Both the position numbers and the translations under genes were made by a program. DNA of 64,000 bases from the NCBI GenBank assembly GCA_948567375.1, contig OX419755.1, positions 72,854,944-72,918,943 of the forward strand, read 5' to 3'. Below the pieces are notes generated by a model. It had not been told where the DNA came from and did not search any database. It saw only the letters and a list, made by a program, of their open reading frames with translations. This DNA is from Lunularia cruciata. Its lineage: Eukaryota > Streptophyta > Marchantiopsida > Lunulariales > Lunulariaceae. Positions 47,801-60,650 of the stretch are shown one piece after another (position 1 is the stretch's first letter; each line of letters starts with the position of its first letter).

Positions 47801-49263
47801 CGCCTCACAGTCAGTGTAACCAAGTTCCACCTCGTTAGGCACCGCTTGTACAGGCGTCAGACAGTCGGAACTATTTCCTTCCATTTCAGGGTAAGACTCA
47901 ACTAAGATGAATCTCGACGCTGTACAGTCAGGTGGACCATGTGAACGACCATCGAAGTTTGAGTGCCACGTAATAAGAGGTGAAGCTTTAGCTACTACTG
48001 TAGCCAACACAACCGCAGCATTTTCCTCTTGCACAGCAGTTCCATCAGACTTCAAAGTTGGAAAGAACTGCTTGTGGTGTAACTGGTTCAGATCACAGAT
48101 CCCATATGTCAGGCTATAAAAGTCCAGTCATTACTTGCATTTCAACAACGGACACTTCGCTTATTGACAGTATTAATTACTCCATCGTTTTACTAGCTCT
48201 ACTCCGTGACGTTGATATTTGCGGGGTTCTTTCGTTGCGAAGAATATCCACATGCTACCTTGAACCAGATGTCTGTGGGAGCGGGTGACAGCGGATGACA
48301 GCACGTAGTGCGAAACAAGAAGACGTGAAGGTCCCACATAAAAGATAAGTTCTTGACCACTCGAGAATTGTTGTTCTCACACCCTGGGTGCCGCAGTATA
48401 TGCTTCACTACCAGAATCCAGAGTAAACGTATGATCTACTCGCGCGATGCTGACCTTGAGCATGCTAATGGAGAAAAAGATTCGAGAGAGTAAGAATTAT
48501 TAATTCTAGTTGAAAGGATCATGGCAGATTCAAATTGCAAGCAAACATGCAATTTGCGATTCTCCGAAAAAATTCTAGACGTGTTAACCTACCGTATCAA
48601 TTACTAAACCAGTCATGAACTCCACTGGCTAAAAACATGCACGCGCCAAGAGCATGGACAGAGACAAATGTAACAGGAATCAGTTCACTACAGTGAACTA
48701 AACTGAAAATTCCTCAGCTGATCCCAGTCGATATCATGCTTGTCCTAGATGGAAAAGGAAAGGGAATCCATCGTCCTTCACGTACTGATGAGGTCCAATT
48801 CTTTCTCAATGTGGGACAACTAACCCCGTGTTTGAAAACAAATGAGCGGGTCGAAAAGCATGGCAACCTCAGATGTTCCCACAGCTTGCTGATCCTGTCT
48901 GGTACTCTTATACCGGTCCTTCTCCGGTTCCAAGCATTCCACCCTCTGCGACATAGACGACGCCCTGATTCTGTCGAGTTGCGTTTTTTGATCCGGACAT
49001 AAAGCGTGCGGCTCCTCGACTTCCTGAAAGTCCACGTACAGACTACTTCTCGTTCCGTAAGATCGACGTTCACGTTCCTCAATTCTCATCTTTGCAAACG
49101 CGGTCAACATTTCCAGCTGCCGCTGTCTCCTTCTCACCCAATTTACCCACGGTTGCTTCAGTTCCTCCATCGATTTGGTTGAATCCTGATACTGAGTCCC
49201 CACTTTTACCGGGTGCTGCGCTGATAGTTCGTCGCAAATCCGTAAAGAAGCGGCGCAGCTTCA
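44802..49263 (-). CDS. Probable multi-exon gene of unknown function, divergent from PP5
   Basis: Several minus-strand open stretches are longer or more protein-like than chance predicts. One is 48820-49263 (with QPWVNWVRRRQRQLEMLTAF and KMRIEERERRS, basic and helical). Another is about 47365-48082 (some 235 codons, Ser/Thr-rich, probably disordered, with CTGAACCAG-type acceptors and a G|GTGACG donor). Others are 46777-46838, 45871-46080 and 44802-45172. The junction between the last two keeps phase (donor GTAG|GTTTAT, acceptor TGTCAG), and the last ends HAFWQ before a GTAGCG donor. Other junctions could not be resolved, and two reading frames remain possible at 45871-46080. I recognise no domain. 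The true start and final exon are not identified. It would share a roughly 1-kb intergenic region with PP5. Confidence 0.35.
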
Positions 49264-50253
49264 GCATTACTGTCTGCGAAATTGCTCAGGACAGCCTTCA
49301 CTCCCCCTATCACCATCACCGTCGTTCTTACGTTTCTCTCTTGATCTGGTCCGGTCCGATACGGTTCTTGACCTGCTGCTACAAAGTAGCCAGACAGACA
49401 ACTTCGAAGCGCCTGCGCCATCAGAGAGGGCACTCATTGCACTCCCAAGCGGATTTCCTCGGACGTGAAAGCAATAACCCATTCACGAGCAGCAGCGGAC
49501 ACAACCTCAGAGACACTAGACAAACAATGGTTAGTTTGCCAATTCATCCACGTTGACAGTTGTGGAACCCTAACCCTAACATCAGGCGAGAAGCGGACTT
49601 TCCGGCAGCGAATCAGAGCATCTGATCTTGCCACGAAAGAACGTCGAGCATGCCATGTGGGCATCGAAGACCAGTAACTTCAACCGCAGCAGCGGACGGT
49701 GAAGCGGAGGAAAGAACGGAAGGAAATATTTCGTTGTACACCCGTGAAGACTAGACGAAACTCAGGGAAGGAGGAGGAGGAGGAGGAGGAGGAGAAACAA
49801 GCTGCTGAAGCAGCGTTGAGGAAGAAAGTTCTGCTTAGTAAGGGAAGGGAAGTGAAAGTGGAAGGTTGAAGGCAAAAAGATTAGTTAGTGAAGGCGGTCG
49901 TGATATGCAGGTTAACTGTGAGAAGCAGCATCAGCAGCACCTTATTTGTTTACAGTGCGAAGAACGAGGACGAGAGAGAGTGGAGCTGCTGTTGTTGCCA
50001 GAGAGGACCAAATAAGCAGACTAAAGTTTCTTGGTGGAGGGAGGAGGGGATGTTGCTATGGAAGGTTTAGTCGATACTTGCCTGCTCGGGCAACATGGCA
50101 GTGATTAGGCCGAGGTTGTGGATTGAGTCTTGGAGCGTGCTCTGCGGTTGAGGGCTTAGACAGACAGAATTAGCAGTACGAGGTTGGAAGCAGGGGAACG
50201 AAGAGAGGACTAGCAGGGTAGTCAGGGTGACATTGTTTTCTTCATAGGCAAGG
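49264..50253. promoter_or_regulatory. Intergenic region upstream of PP5
   Basis: This interval separates PP5 from the divergent candidate gene. It contains a double telomere-like motif (AACCCTAACCCTAAC, 49566-49580), known as a telo-box element in promoters of plant housekeeping genes, and a (GGA)n microsatellite at 49770-49793. No clear TATA box precedes the PP5 start. The purine-rich tract just upstream may be 5' UTR. Open frames here (49092-49556 plus) are antisense to the candidate gene and not credible genes. Confidence 0.35.
49770..49793. repeat. (GGA)8 microsatellite
   Basis: An uninterrupted GAG/GGA run about 460 bp before the PP5 ATG. Confidence 0.9.
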
Positions 50254-53200
50254 ATGGCTACCACGAATGGCTCTTCATCTACGGACCTTGAAAAATCAGA
50301 GGAGCTAAAGGCTGCTGCTAATGCTGCATTTCAAGGTTTGCTCACAACCTGGCCTGACGCTGGCTTTCCCTGTCGATGGGGCAATTGGTGTCTTCAAAAG
50401 TATCAAATTGCCCTATTTGGAGTTTCAGAATTGTGATTCTTGAGTCGGATATCATCGCTCCTGGTCGCCGCGTCGTTTGGTTAACCGGCCTTGACTTCAT
50501 TTCCCTCACTCGGTGCGGTCTTACGCTGTAGATCAATGATTTTGGAGACAGGAATTCTTGTTGCGCCTATGCATCCAGGTCTTTGGACCGCGTCGTGCTT
50601 GTACGGTAATTGGGGGGACAAAAGTTATATTTACATGAATGTGCAGCCCGCAGATTCGGTGGGGCTGTGGAACTTTACACCAAAGCTATTGAACTGAATC
50701 CGGATAATGCTGTCCTATATGCCAACCGAGCGTTCGCTCACACTAGGCTGGAGGAGTATGGTAGCGCCATCGAAGACGCGACCAAGTCAATCGAATGTAA
50801 CTCCAAATATGTCAAGGTATGCGGTACCCATTTAGCAATGCAGCACGAACTGTTCGACGTGGACAATTTTTTAAGCGCAAATTCCCAGATCAGCATCGTT
50901 AATATATGGAAGTTCCTCGTATCATTCATTTTAATATTCTAATGTACGCTTTATACCGGTAAGCGGTAGAACCTGAACTATGACCTTGTGATCTCTCACT
51001 GCTTTGCTACCTACTTTGAACCATTTGCTTCTAGTACCTTTTTTAGTCTCAAGCGTGTAGAAACCGTTTTCCTTACGCAACAGAGAAAATGGGCATCATC
51101 TCGCTCTGCTAGGCTTTGCAACCAAGGAAGTAGAAAGAGATGGGTAATATGTCAGGGACTAGTTACCTGTGTGAACTCCGTGAACCTTTTTCGTGATCCG
51201 TGAACCTCTTTAACATCCTGGAGCTGGTTATGGAAACGCTCTGCTCTGTCGTGAATCATCAAAAATCAACTTTATCGGCTTTTAATGGACTTTAGTGGTT
51301 CAAAAGTTTTTAGAATCAGGCAAACTCTGGGACTGGACATTTAAACGTTTGCTCCAGAGTTTAATTTGCAATCACTTGAATTTTGCAAGTAGAATATTTG
51401 GAACTGGCAGGGCAAGGATCTGTGATATTGCGGCAACGACTTCCTCTTTGTTTGCTCGAGGATCACGCTTTGAACTCTATCATGTGGGGGTGATTACACG
51501 AGTATCATTTATATGCACTAAGACCTCTAGAACATTGTCCTCTGTAGTTCCCTGTTACAAGTTTCTACGAGGGAGGAACGCATAAATTCAAAGAATTTAG
51601 TTAATCCGAACATTGCTGACATGTTCCTCGGATTTATAATCAACTGATAATTGATGTTTTTATGTATCTTGAGTTGTGAATGCAGGGTTATTATAGGCGA
51701 GGAGCCGCATATTTGGCCATGGGAAAAATGAAGGAGGCTTTAAAGGACTTCCGCCAGGTATTACTAGCCCCACTAGTTTTATCTTTCCGTAAAAGTTGTG
51801 AGTGCGTTGAGTTAGCTATTGATGCGAACTGTAGAGTATGCTCTTCTCAAATGTTTCTTATGTCTTCTGGGACGTGATGGACTGAAAACAGGTCTGCAAA
51901 ATAGTACCCAGAGATCCAGATGCAATGAAGAAGTTGAAAGAATGTGAAAAAGCTGTGGCCAAGGTCAAGTTCGAGGAAGCGATCGCTTCGGAATGGCATT
52001 CTGTTGCTGTGACGCTGGACTACCGTAGCATAGGTGAAGACACCCGCTTTCACCACTTTCTCTTCTAAATCACACCAGAAGGGGAAATCTTACTTCACAT
52101 CGAGAATTTCACTTCACTTCAAAACGTTACAGATTCATCCGTGCTTGCAGCTAGCTTGCGAAGAAAAGAGGCAGTCAATCTTATCTTCAATGGAGGCCTT
52201 TCTTTTTGTAAATTGCAGTGCATTTCAACCTTGTCGCAGTTTCACTCTCTACTGTAATAGTGACCTGTGTTGGCCTACTCGTTTGCAGAGGTGGAGGATT
52301 CGTATCAAGGGGCTAGAATAGAGGATAAAATTACGTTAGAGTTCGTCGAGAAGATGATGGACGACTTTAAGAATCAGAAGAGTTTACATAAAAGGTAACT
52401 TGTCTTCCCAAATTTCTGTGTTGATCGTTCACCGCCGAGCATGTGGATGAGGTGAAGTTTACCAGCTTTCATGTATCCTTAAGTTTCGGCCGGAGTTCTC
52501 TAACTTTAGGACCATTTCGCGCGCTGGCATTTTTCTCATCACTTCTCTTTAGCTAATGCTCATTCTGTATTCATGTACTTGGTTGTCAGATACGCTTTCC
52601 AAATACTCTTGCAAACGCATGAAATGCTCACTGCGTCGCCAACACTAGTTGACATCACCATTCCTGCAAATGGGCATTTTACTGTGTGTGGGGATATCCA
52701 TGGCCAGGTGTGTTTACAACTTCGTCTTCCCCCGATGTTCGGTTTGGGCAGAGTAATCATTGTCTATCCTTAAGACAGGACCCTCACGGCCGTGTCTATT
52801 ACTTTACGGCATATCTTTCTATGAACCATGTGGAACTGTAGGCATACCGTCGAGACTTCAAACTTTGGCCATCGAAATCTGGTTGATTTTTGCACACTCG
52901 AAACAAACGGCCTGGCATACTGTTTTATGCTTGTAGTAGATCAATTAGATCAGAAGGGAATGTTGTCGAATATCAACACCGTTTGATCCCTGCTTCGTCT
53001 GCCATTTAGGACAATTTAGCTTCAGGTTTCTTTATTGGTTTTCTGATATTGGTAATAGAGACGGCCGTGGCGCTGTTTAGTGTTTTAGGACTCATGTGTC
53101 CATACTCTAACCAGTCCTCTAACGAGTCGCTCTACTTCCCCTAGTCTCTGAGCGATTTCACACTCTCGGTCTGCCTGACTCGACCGTCTTCCTCGACTGT

Positions 53201-56200
53201 CAACTTCATAGCTTCTACACGATTCCCGACTTCAGATTAACTTAATCTTTGTCGTTTGGCTCGTTAGATCATCGTTTCTCGTTGAGCTTTTTTCTCTACA
53301 TGCGCTGTTTATCTGTTACCATTTATTCGATGCATGCTATTGGTATACAAGTGTTGCTCTTTAATTGTTTCTGGATGTCGTTTACTTCTGCTTACATTCG
53401 ATCAGTTGTTTCCATGTCATCTCCTTTCCCGGTTTTATACTAATTTCGTCTTGCACATTTTTTGTATGCATTACATATCATGCATCTCATTTGCATCTGA
53501 TGAGTTCTGGATCTCCCTTTCCTCGAATGGCTTCTGTACTCATTTCTCAATATCCAATCCTGTTACCTATATATTCGACCTCCAGTGTCTCCAGTGTTCC
53601 TACCCGACTCCAGCCTACATTTTAATTTTCATCGTTCATGCATTTTCTTACTGGTGGTCAAGTACGTAATGATTTATATTTCTCGAATTCGTTTCAATAG
53701 CTGTTATCGATTTCAAGTTGTTTACTAGTCCTTTAGATATATGTTGTTCTCAATTTGTTGCAATTATGCCTTTGCTTCAGGTTACATTCGATGCATTCTA
53801 CTTTATGGATTAATCACCATTCTAGCATTTTGCATAAAGTACATCTTGGTTACCGATCATATGCATTTAATGAGTTCTGAATCACCCGTTCCTAGAACGG
53901 CTTCTGCTCTTATATACCTACAATCCAATCCTGTTACGCATCGCCCCGTCTCAGACAAAACAACATCCACTCTACTCCTGCTTCGCTCCACTCCCGTCCT
54001 CAACTAATTCCCTCTTAATTACTATTCGCTCGCTGTTTGCCTGTTTTATGTTTCCTCCATGACTTTCTATCTCAAGGTTCCTGTCCGACTCCAGACTTTA
54101 GCTTACTTTCATCGTTCAAGCGTTGCTTGTAGGTGGTCGATTACCCAATGTGTTATATTTCTCGACTTATGTTGCATAGCTGCTACCGAATACACGTTGC
54201 TTACTAGTTCTTTATATATGTTGTTCTCGATATGTTGCTATCATGCCTTTGCTGCAGGTAACATGCGGTTTGTACCTTCACTTCATCTACTTTACGGATT
54301 TATCACTCTTCTAGGTTTGAGCATATCTTGGTTACCTTTCATATGCATTTAATGAGTTCTGGATCCCCAGTTCCTAGAACAGCTTCTTCTCTCATCTCTG
54401 AATATCCAGTCGTCTAGTGCTTTGTCCTCATCCCTCATATCCAGTCCTCTAATGCTGCGTTCCCACCCGACTTCCGCACACTGCTTAAGAGTTCGTGTCC
54501 GGCTCATTGGTCTTCGTTTACACGTTGTTTACTTCTTCTTTACATTCATTGCTTTGCGATTAGCGTTTACATGTTGTACATTTCTCTCGTGGTCTTTGAT
54601 TACAAGTTGTTTTCAATTTCTTTACATGTGTTGCTTTATGCTTTTCGTTTACACGATGGTTTACAGTTTCTCTGCATGTGGCTACCTTTTGATAATTATA
54701 TGATGTTGGTGCTTAGGCTTACATTCGATTTATGAGTTGCAGTTCATCTCCTTTCCGTATGTACTTTTCATTTAGTTTTGCTTTCATTTTATTGCCATTC
54801 CATCTGCACTTCATATGCCCTTAATGAGTTCCGGATCTCCTGTTCCTCGAACCTTCTGCTCTCATCTCCTCACATCCAGTCCTCTCACGCTTTGCTCCGA
54901 CCCAGGCAAGACACCATCCACTCCTCTCCCACTGTGCACCACTCCACCCATCCGCAACTAACGCTCCGTCTTTTGCTCCTCGCTCAATGTTTCTCTATTT
55001 GATGGTCCTCCCCGGCTTCCAATTTCAGATGCTTAATCTTTTGTGTGTTGGTTGCTATTACATGATTTATATTAGTTCTCTGTAGGTTCTACTTATGAAA
55101 TGTACCAATTATGTCATACCTTCTGCTTATCTTCGTAAGGGTAGATTCTCTAAATTTCCATTTTTTTAGATGCAATTCATTTTGAATTGCAGATGTTCAT
55201 GCTTGCACTTTATATGCACTTCATATGCACGGTCTCGGTTCTATACTTAATAGGTTCTGGATCCGCCGCTCTTCGAACGGCTTCTTCTCCCATTTCTCAA
55301 ATATATGTTCCACACTATCTCAACAGGTTACAGTGACATGTTGGTTTACACATTATTTAAGTTAAACCTGGAAGTTACATTGCAACGTACAATGAACCTA
55401 CCCCATGAACGTCGAGCGGATCAGGTCATCTAAGAATCTCCCCTATCCTGCAGAAATGATGGTGGTCAAAGTGTGATACAGGAAATATTATTCAGCCACC
55501 ACTTTGTCCCATTCAACTTGCCCTTTACATAGAACTTGAACTAATTCCCTTGGCACGTCATCCAAAGTACTTGTTGCAAAGGGATCATCGTATTTGGGGT
55601 TGATATTTTGTATTAAGCATTTCTTAGGAGCACCCTTGTTTCATCTTGTTTGTTCTATCAAGGTTCTTACAGCTTTGATGTGCCGGTATAATCTTGGCAG
55701 TTCTACGATCTGATGAATATCTTTGCGCTGAACGGACTACCCTCTGACGAGAATCCATACCTCTTCAATGGCGATTTTGTTGATCGCGGATCATTTTCTG
55801 TAGAGTGTATATTTACTCTTTTCGCGTTCAAATGCTTGTATCCCCACGGTACTCTTTCATGCCCTGGTCCTTTCTCAGTTACAGTTGTGATGCACAATGA
55901 GGCTTATTTGTTGTTCGCTCCTGAATAGATCTGTAGGTTGTCGGTGCACAAGAACAATCTACATGAATCTATAACAACAAGGAGAGAAGTGACATAAAGT
56001 TCATAAACGGCTTCTACTTCCTGTTGCCCTCTCCATATCAGGGTGCCTGATAATCTGCTCTTTTGTGAATCGCATGATGGCCCAGGAATGTATCTTTCGA
56101 GAGGAAACCACGAGAGCAAGAGTATGAACAAGATATATGGTTTTGATGGAGAAGTGAAGTCCAAGTACAACGATACAATGAGTGAGATGTTCACAGAGGT

Positions 56201-59158
56201 CTTTTGTTGCTTGCCACTAGCCAATGTCATCAACGAGAAGATTTTTGTGGTACATGGGGGCCTCTTCAGTTCAGATGGTGTTAAACTCAGCGATATCCGT
56301 GCAATCAATCGATTCCGAGAACCTCCTGATGAAGGTTCAATCAACTCATTCTCTGCGTATCTCATCATTTTCTGATGTCTCACTGAATCTCGAACGGCTT
56401 CTGCTGAAATATCTCACTATTATACTTCGGATGGGTCTACACCCTTGTCAGTATTAACCCTGTTTGTTTTTCATGTGCATCGATGTGTCATCGTGTGTGT
56501 CTAACAATAAGGACTGTCAAAAGAGTTCCTTCTTTGATTCAGTCCTAAGTCTCTCTGATTTTTGCGAATTTCCATTCAGTTCTCTACAGCTTCATTCTGG
56601 AAATTTGTTTCAGTTGGTCTAAATCTTAGGTTTCGCCTGAGCTTGCACGACTCGGGCAAATAAATTGTGTCAGCTCTTCCAACTATTGTTCCCTTATGCA
56701 AATGAAGAATTCGTGCTATTACTGGTTGCCTTTTTACAAGGATAGTAGCATGAACTTGGCACCAAATATGTGGCCAGCTTTTGTATTGCGTTTTGTCCAG
56801 AGAAGAGATACCACAAAGGAGAAGTGGCCCATGTATTTATTGGCCCTTCTTTCCCTGGAGTGGTCCATGGACGTCTCTTATCACGTAGGACACTCGTGGT
56901 CTATGTTTGTGAGTTTAACGATGAGTTTATCCTGGTTTCACACAGGCTTGATGTCAGAGATTTTGTGGAGTGATCCACATCCCGGGACAGGTCGGGTCCC
57001 TAGTAAGAGAGGTGTAGGAGTCGCTTTTGGTTCCGATGTTACAAAGCGATTTCTTCAAGATAACAATCTTGGTACATATCTTCTCAATCTTCCCACAGCT
57101 TTTTCTAGCTAGCCCAACAACCTTGGAATTCATGAGTTATTTTTCGTTAACATCCCGTTGTATCTCTACAATTTAAACGGACTTATGTAATATCATCCCG
57201 CGTTTAAAAATATCCTGAGTTTAGACTACCTACCAGAGACTCCTTTGAGATAAACCCTAAAACTCTAAGCGGTCTCTCTTGAATGTGTCCACCAGATCTC
57301 GTAGTGAGGTCACATGAGGTCAAGGATGAAGGCTATGAGGAAACACACGACGGAAAGCTGATAACAGTTTTTTCAGCACCGAATTACTGTGATCAGGTGT
57401 GTATCTAGTGCCCAACAATAGAGGCATGCTTGATGCCAATTCCACGTGCACATTTGTAGTAGTTAATGATGCAAATTTCAGTACTAGATGTCCCGAAAAT
57501 TGACTTCTGTTGTAAGCGACTGAGTATATAGGCTTTGGTGCATTTCCGTGGACACAGGCAATGTTGGTTACCATTTTGTGTGAATGACAGCGATGACCGA
57601 AATTCTTATCATACCTAGATAACAATGTCAAGTCTTTTCCAGTAGTTTTGCTTGCGAACCGTATTCTAAAGAGGGGGTTATATCTTAATTATCCATAGAA
57701 CAATCCAGATCTCCCGTTTCTCGAACGGCTTCTGTCCTCATTTTCTCAATATCCATAGAACAATGCATTTAATGAGTTCTGGATCTCCCGTTCCTCGAAC
57801 GGCTTCTGTTTAAATATATATCCATAATCTCGTTATTGTCCATTAGCAGTTCTGTGTTCTCAATTTCTTGCACTTATGCCTTTGCTACAGGTTACTTTTT
57901 TACACCTATACTTTTGCTGCAGGTTATTTTCGATGCATTTTGTACTAAAGCTTTCATACTACACTAGCACTGTCATTCATGTAAATGTTGTTTATCGAAT
58001 ATATGCACTTGTGCACTTCATGAGTTCTGGATAACCCGTTCCCCGAACGGCTTCTGCTCTCATTTACCAATATATCCATAATCTCAAATATGCGTATTGC
58101 TATATACTGGTTCTCACGGACATTTACTTCGCCTTTCTTTGCTGATGTTTCTTCTCCATATATGCAGTTGTTCCAATAGGTGTGCTTCGATTATGCCATT
58201 GCTGTAGGTTACCTTCGATGCATTCTAACTCAGGGATTTCGTACTACTCTAGCGTTGCGTATCATGTACATCTTGCTTAACGATCTTGTGCACCTCATGA
58301 GTTCTGGATAACCCGTTCCCAGAACGGCATCTGTTCTCGTATACCTATATATCCATATCCATGCATTCTACCTTAGGGCTTTAACACTGCTCTAGCATTG
58401 TGAATCATGTACATATTGCTTATCGATCATTTGCATTTCATGAGTTCTGGATAACCCGTTCCCAGAACGGCTTCTGCTCTCATATACCTATATATCCATA
58501 TCCATATCCATAATGTCCAGAAGTCAGTTTATAAATAGCTAGATTGTCGACCAGGTTGGGATGTTTGGCCTAAGTAGATCTTAATTTCGTCAAGCTCTAA
58601 TGTATTGATCCCCATCAATTGGTCTTTTCGTCTCAGCTTAGTTTAGTTGTATCAAGGATAGCCTCTGCCGATTGATAGATATGTACGGAGTCCTTTTCTT
58701 TATTTTATCTTCACAATTGAGAGCTTTGAGTTACTTGGTCGCACTATAAGTGCCCTGACTCAGCGTGGGATGCCATTATGAACGAAGATGGGCAACAAGG
58801 GAGCTTTTATAAGGTTTGATGCCTCGGACCTAAAGCCCAAGTTCACCACGTTCTCTGCAGTGGTAAGTCTTCTGATGGTAGTGATCCCACTGGTGTTTTT
58901 TTTCTCCCATATCATAAAATTATGTAGAATCATAAGTCTCTGAGAGGCTGTTGATATTATCCCGCTGGTTTGTATTATCATTGTTTATGGACTTTCAAGT
59001 CCTTAGGGTATCCTTTGTTTGTGCAGGTTTGAGTTCTTTCATTGTTTCGAGCTTTGATTGAGGTTTTAATTGATGTGAACTCTTCTTGTGTTATGCAGCC
59101 ACATCCTGCGATTAGGCCAATGCAGTACGCCAACAATTTCTTTAGCATGCTGGCTTGA
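50254..59158 (+). CDS. PP5: Serine/threonine protein phosphatase 5 (TPR-PPP type), 12 exons
   Basis: Exons are 50254-50335, 50647-50816, 51686-51757, 51892-52033, 52289-52394, 52590-52707, 55701-55848, 56086-56334, 56946-57071, 57296-57396, 58788-58862 and 59099-59158. They total 1,449 nt (482 residues), all GT-AG and in phase, equal to the short plant isoform. Residues about 10-115 form three TPR repeats ([31 protein letters not shown]) that bind the C-terminus of Hsp90. The PPP catalytic domain follows with GDIHG (225-229), GDFVDRG (254-260), GNHE (286-289), VHGGL (His336), [11 protein letters not shown] (His411) and SAPNYCD, so all metal ligands are present. PP5 dephosphorylates Hsp90 clients and, in plants, phytochromes. 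Introns 6 (2,993 bp) and 10 (1,391 bp) are swollen by hairpin repeats. No two-helix membrane exon, as in the long Arabidopsis isoform, is seen in the 255-bp intron 4. Confidence 0.96.
53280..55320 (+). repeat. Hairpin-repeat array in PP5 intron 6 (about five units)
   Basis: Cores lie near 53505, 53870, 54350, 54825 and 55252, each GAGTTCTGGATCNCCCGTTC-like followed by GAACGGCTTCTGCTCTCAT-like sequence. The core at 53886-53900 is a perfect CCGTTC-CTA-GAACGG; the core at 55266-55280 has one stem mismatch and the others are more degraded. Between cores are the C-rich CCACTCCTCTCCCACT-like block and the TTACATTCGATGCATTCTAC, TTACGGATTTATCA and CATATGCATTTAATGAGTTC blocks. All run in the sense direction of PP5. 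Confidence 0.8.
56385..56425 (+). repeat. Truncated hairpin-repeat core in PP5 intron 8
   Basis: GAATCTCGAACGGCTTCTGC followed by TGAAATATCTCACTAT matches only the right arm and tail of the repeat core. It is a solo fragment about 50 bp after exon 8. Confidence 0.5.
57690..58510 (+). repeat. Hairpin-repeat array in PP5 intron 10 (five cores)
   Basis: Cores are at 57714-57728 (loop CTC, one G-T wobble), 57788-57802 (CTC), 58036-58050 (CCC), 58313-58327 (CCA) and 58456-58470 (CCA). The last three share a conserved lead-in, ATGAGTTCTGGATAACCCG, and a trailing CCNATATATCCATA-like sequence. Spacers include TTACCTTCGATGCATTCTA and ATCATGTACATCTTGCTTA. The copies differ mainly in the three loop bases and in spacer length. 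Confidence 0.85.
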
Positions 59159-60650
59159 AGAAATCACCTTCGCTCTCCGTTTGGAGGGCTTTCTCTCCTT
59201 TCTAATTTCGTACGTTATCCATTGGACCTTTTTTTCACGGCTCTTTGTGCAGTTTGATGCCTCATAGTCTTAGGTGTCTCCATTTGTACATTCTTCAAAG
59301 GTTAAGGAAGAGAAGCTTCCAGCATTTACATGCAGAGAGTGTTGACTAGGAGTGGAGGATCCATAAATTTATTCTCAGTGACTGAGACGGTCATAGAACT
59401 GAGATTGTCATAGAAGTTGTCATTTGATCTGGAATGGCGGTTTCTAGTTAGTAAAACCATCAGATCAAAATGACAATCTTACAAAGTTGGTACTGTCAAA
59501 ATCCATCGTTACCAAGTGTCTGTAAGGGGTCAATAGCCAGTGTATGGACGAGTTGCAGTCAAAGCCCAAGCTTCCTCTATTGGTATAAAGTTAGCAAGTT
59601 GTATCCAGCTAATTGGAACTATTTTACCCAGCTGTTTCGTTCTCCTTGTATTCTCTTAGCCGCTGTACGACTTTCACTCTCAAGATGCATTGTGAGCTCT
59701 TGACTGGGCGTGCTCCTCTTTTGGACATATATTTGTGAATGAAGGCAGCACTAGAATGTATCATTGTTCACACATTATACATGGCGCGATGCCACTCAAT
59801 CCTGAGATAGTACTTTATACGTTCTTTTGTACATGTCTGACAACATTCTTTACTCTTTTGCTTGATTTTCCTGACATGTACTTTCAGGATTTTGTTCTGA
59901 CTTTCCTTATATGCATCTTCAATACATTCTGCGTGCTCCACTGACCTTGTGGAGGAAGTTTTGGTTCGTCTTAGGATTTACTACGGTAGATAAATACGAC
60001 GTTATATATAAGGTCTAAGCATGGATGCCATTTTCCCCACTCGCTTACTAATAGTCTTTCAGTTGAATGGTTTGCCATGTAACGTATGCTTCTCGCTCTC
60101 ACTAACATCATTCACTTGCAATGCTTCCTATGCACTCTGATTCACTACTCTCTACCTGTAGTGTTTGGTATGTTCTCCATTTCTGATCCTACACGTGACA
60201 CACTGGTCAGTTACTGACTCTCACCTTGCCGCCCAACTGCTGGACTGTGGATTTTTCCGTCTGCTGCTTTTCTGGTGTTGTACCCACCAGATACCGATTG
60301 TTTTATGCTGTCAACGGAAGGCTACAGCCAATACTGGCCTCCTTACCCCTCAGTTTCTCGATGTTTTTGTCTGAGCACCAGTTCCAGGAAGAACCGAGTT
60401 TGCCTTGACACTCACGAGCAAAAGAACAGAAATGCAGGATGAGGTATACTGGCATTGCACCCAGCTATCTCGACACCCCGCAGAGCCCTGACGAAGGCTT
60501 GGTGTTTCCCTGCAGACTTACTATGAGAAGGCTGCTTCCTCCTTATTATGCTTTGTCGTGTTGAAAGACTCATGCAGGGTCAATCCCAATCCTCATACAC
60601 TAGATCCGAGGACAGTCTCATAATTTTATGAGACTTGGGTAGTACTTGTC
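59159..60650. other. PP5 3' flank, no gene recognised
   Basis: The first few hundred bases are likely PP5 3' UTR. After that only short open frames without motifs are seen. Confidence 0.4.

Noticed and set aside
49092-49556. 154-codon plus-strand open frame between the divergent genes
   Set aside because: Its start overlaps antisense the better-supported minus-strand frame at 48820-49263, and its sequence has no recognisable domain.
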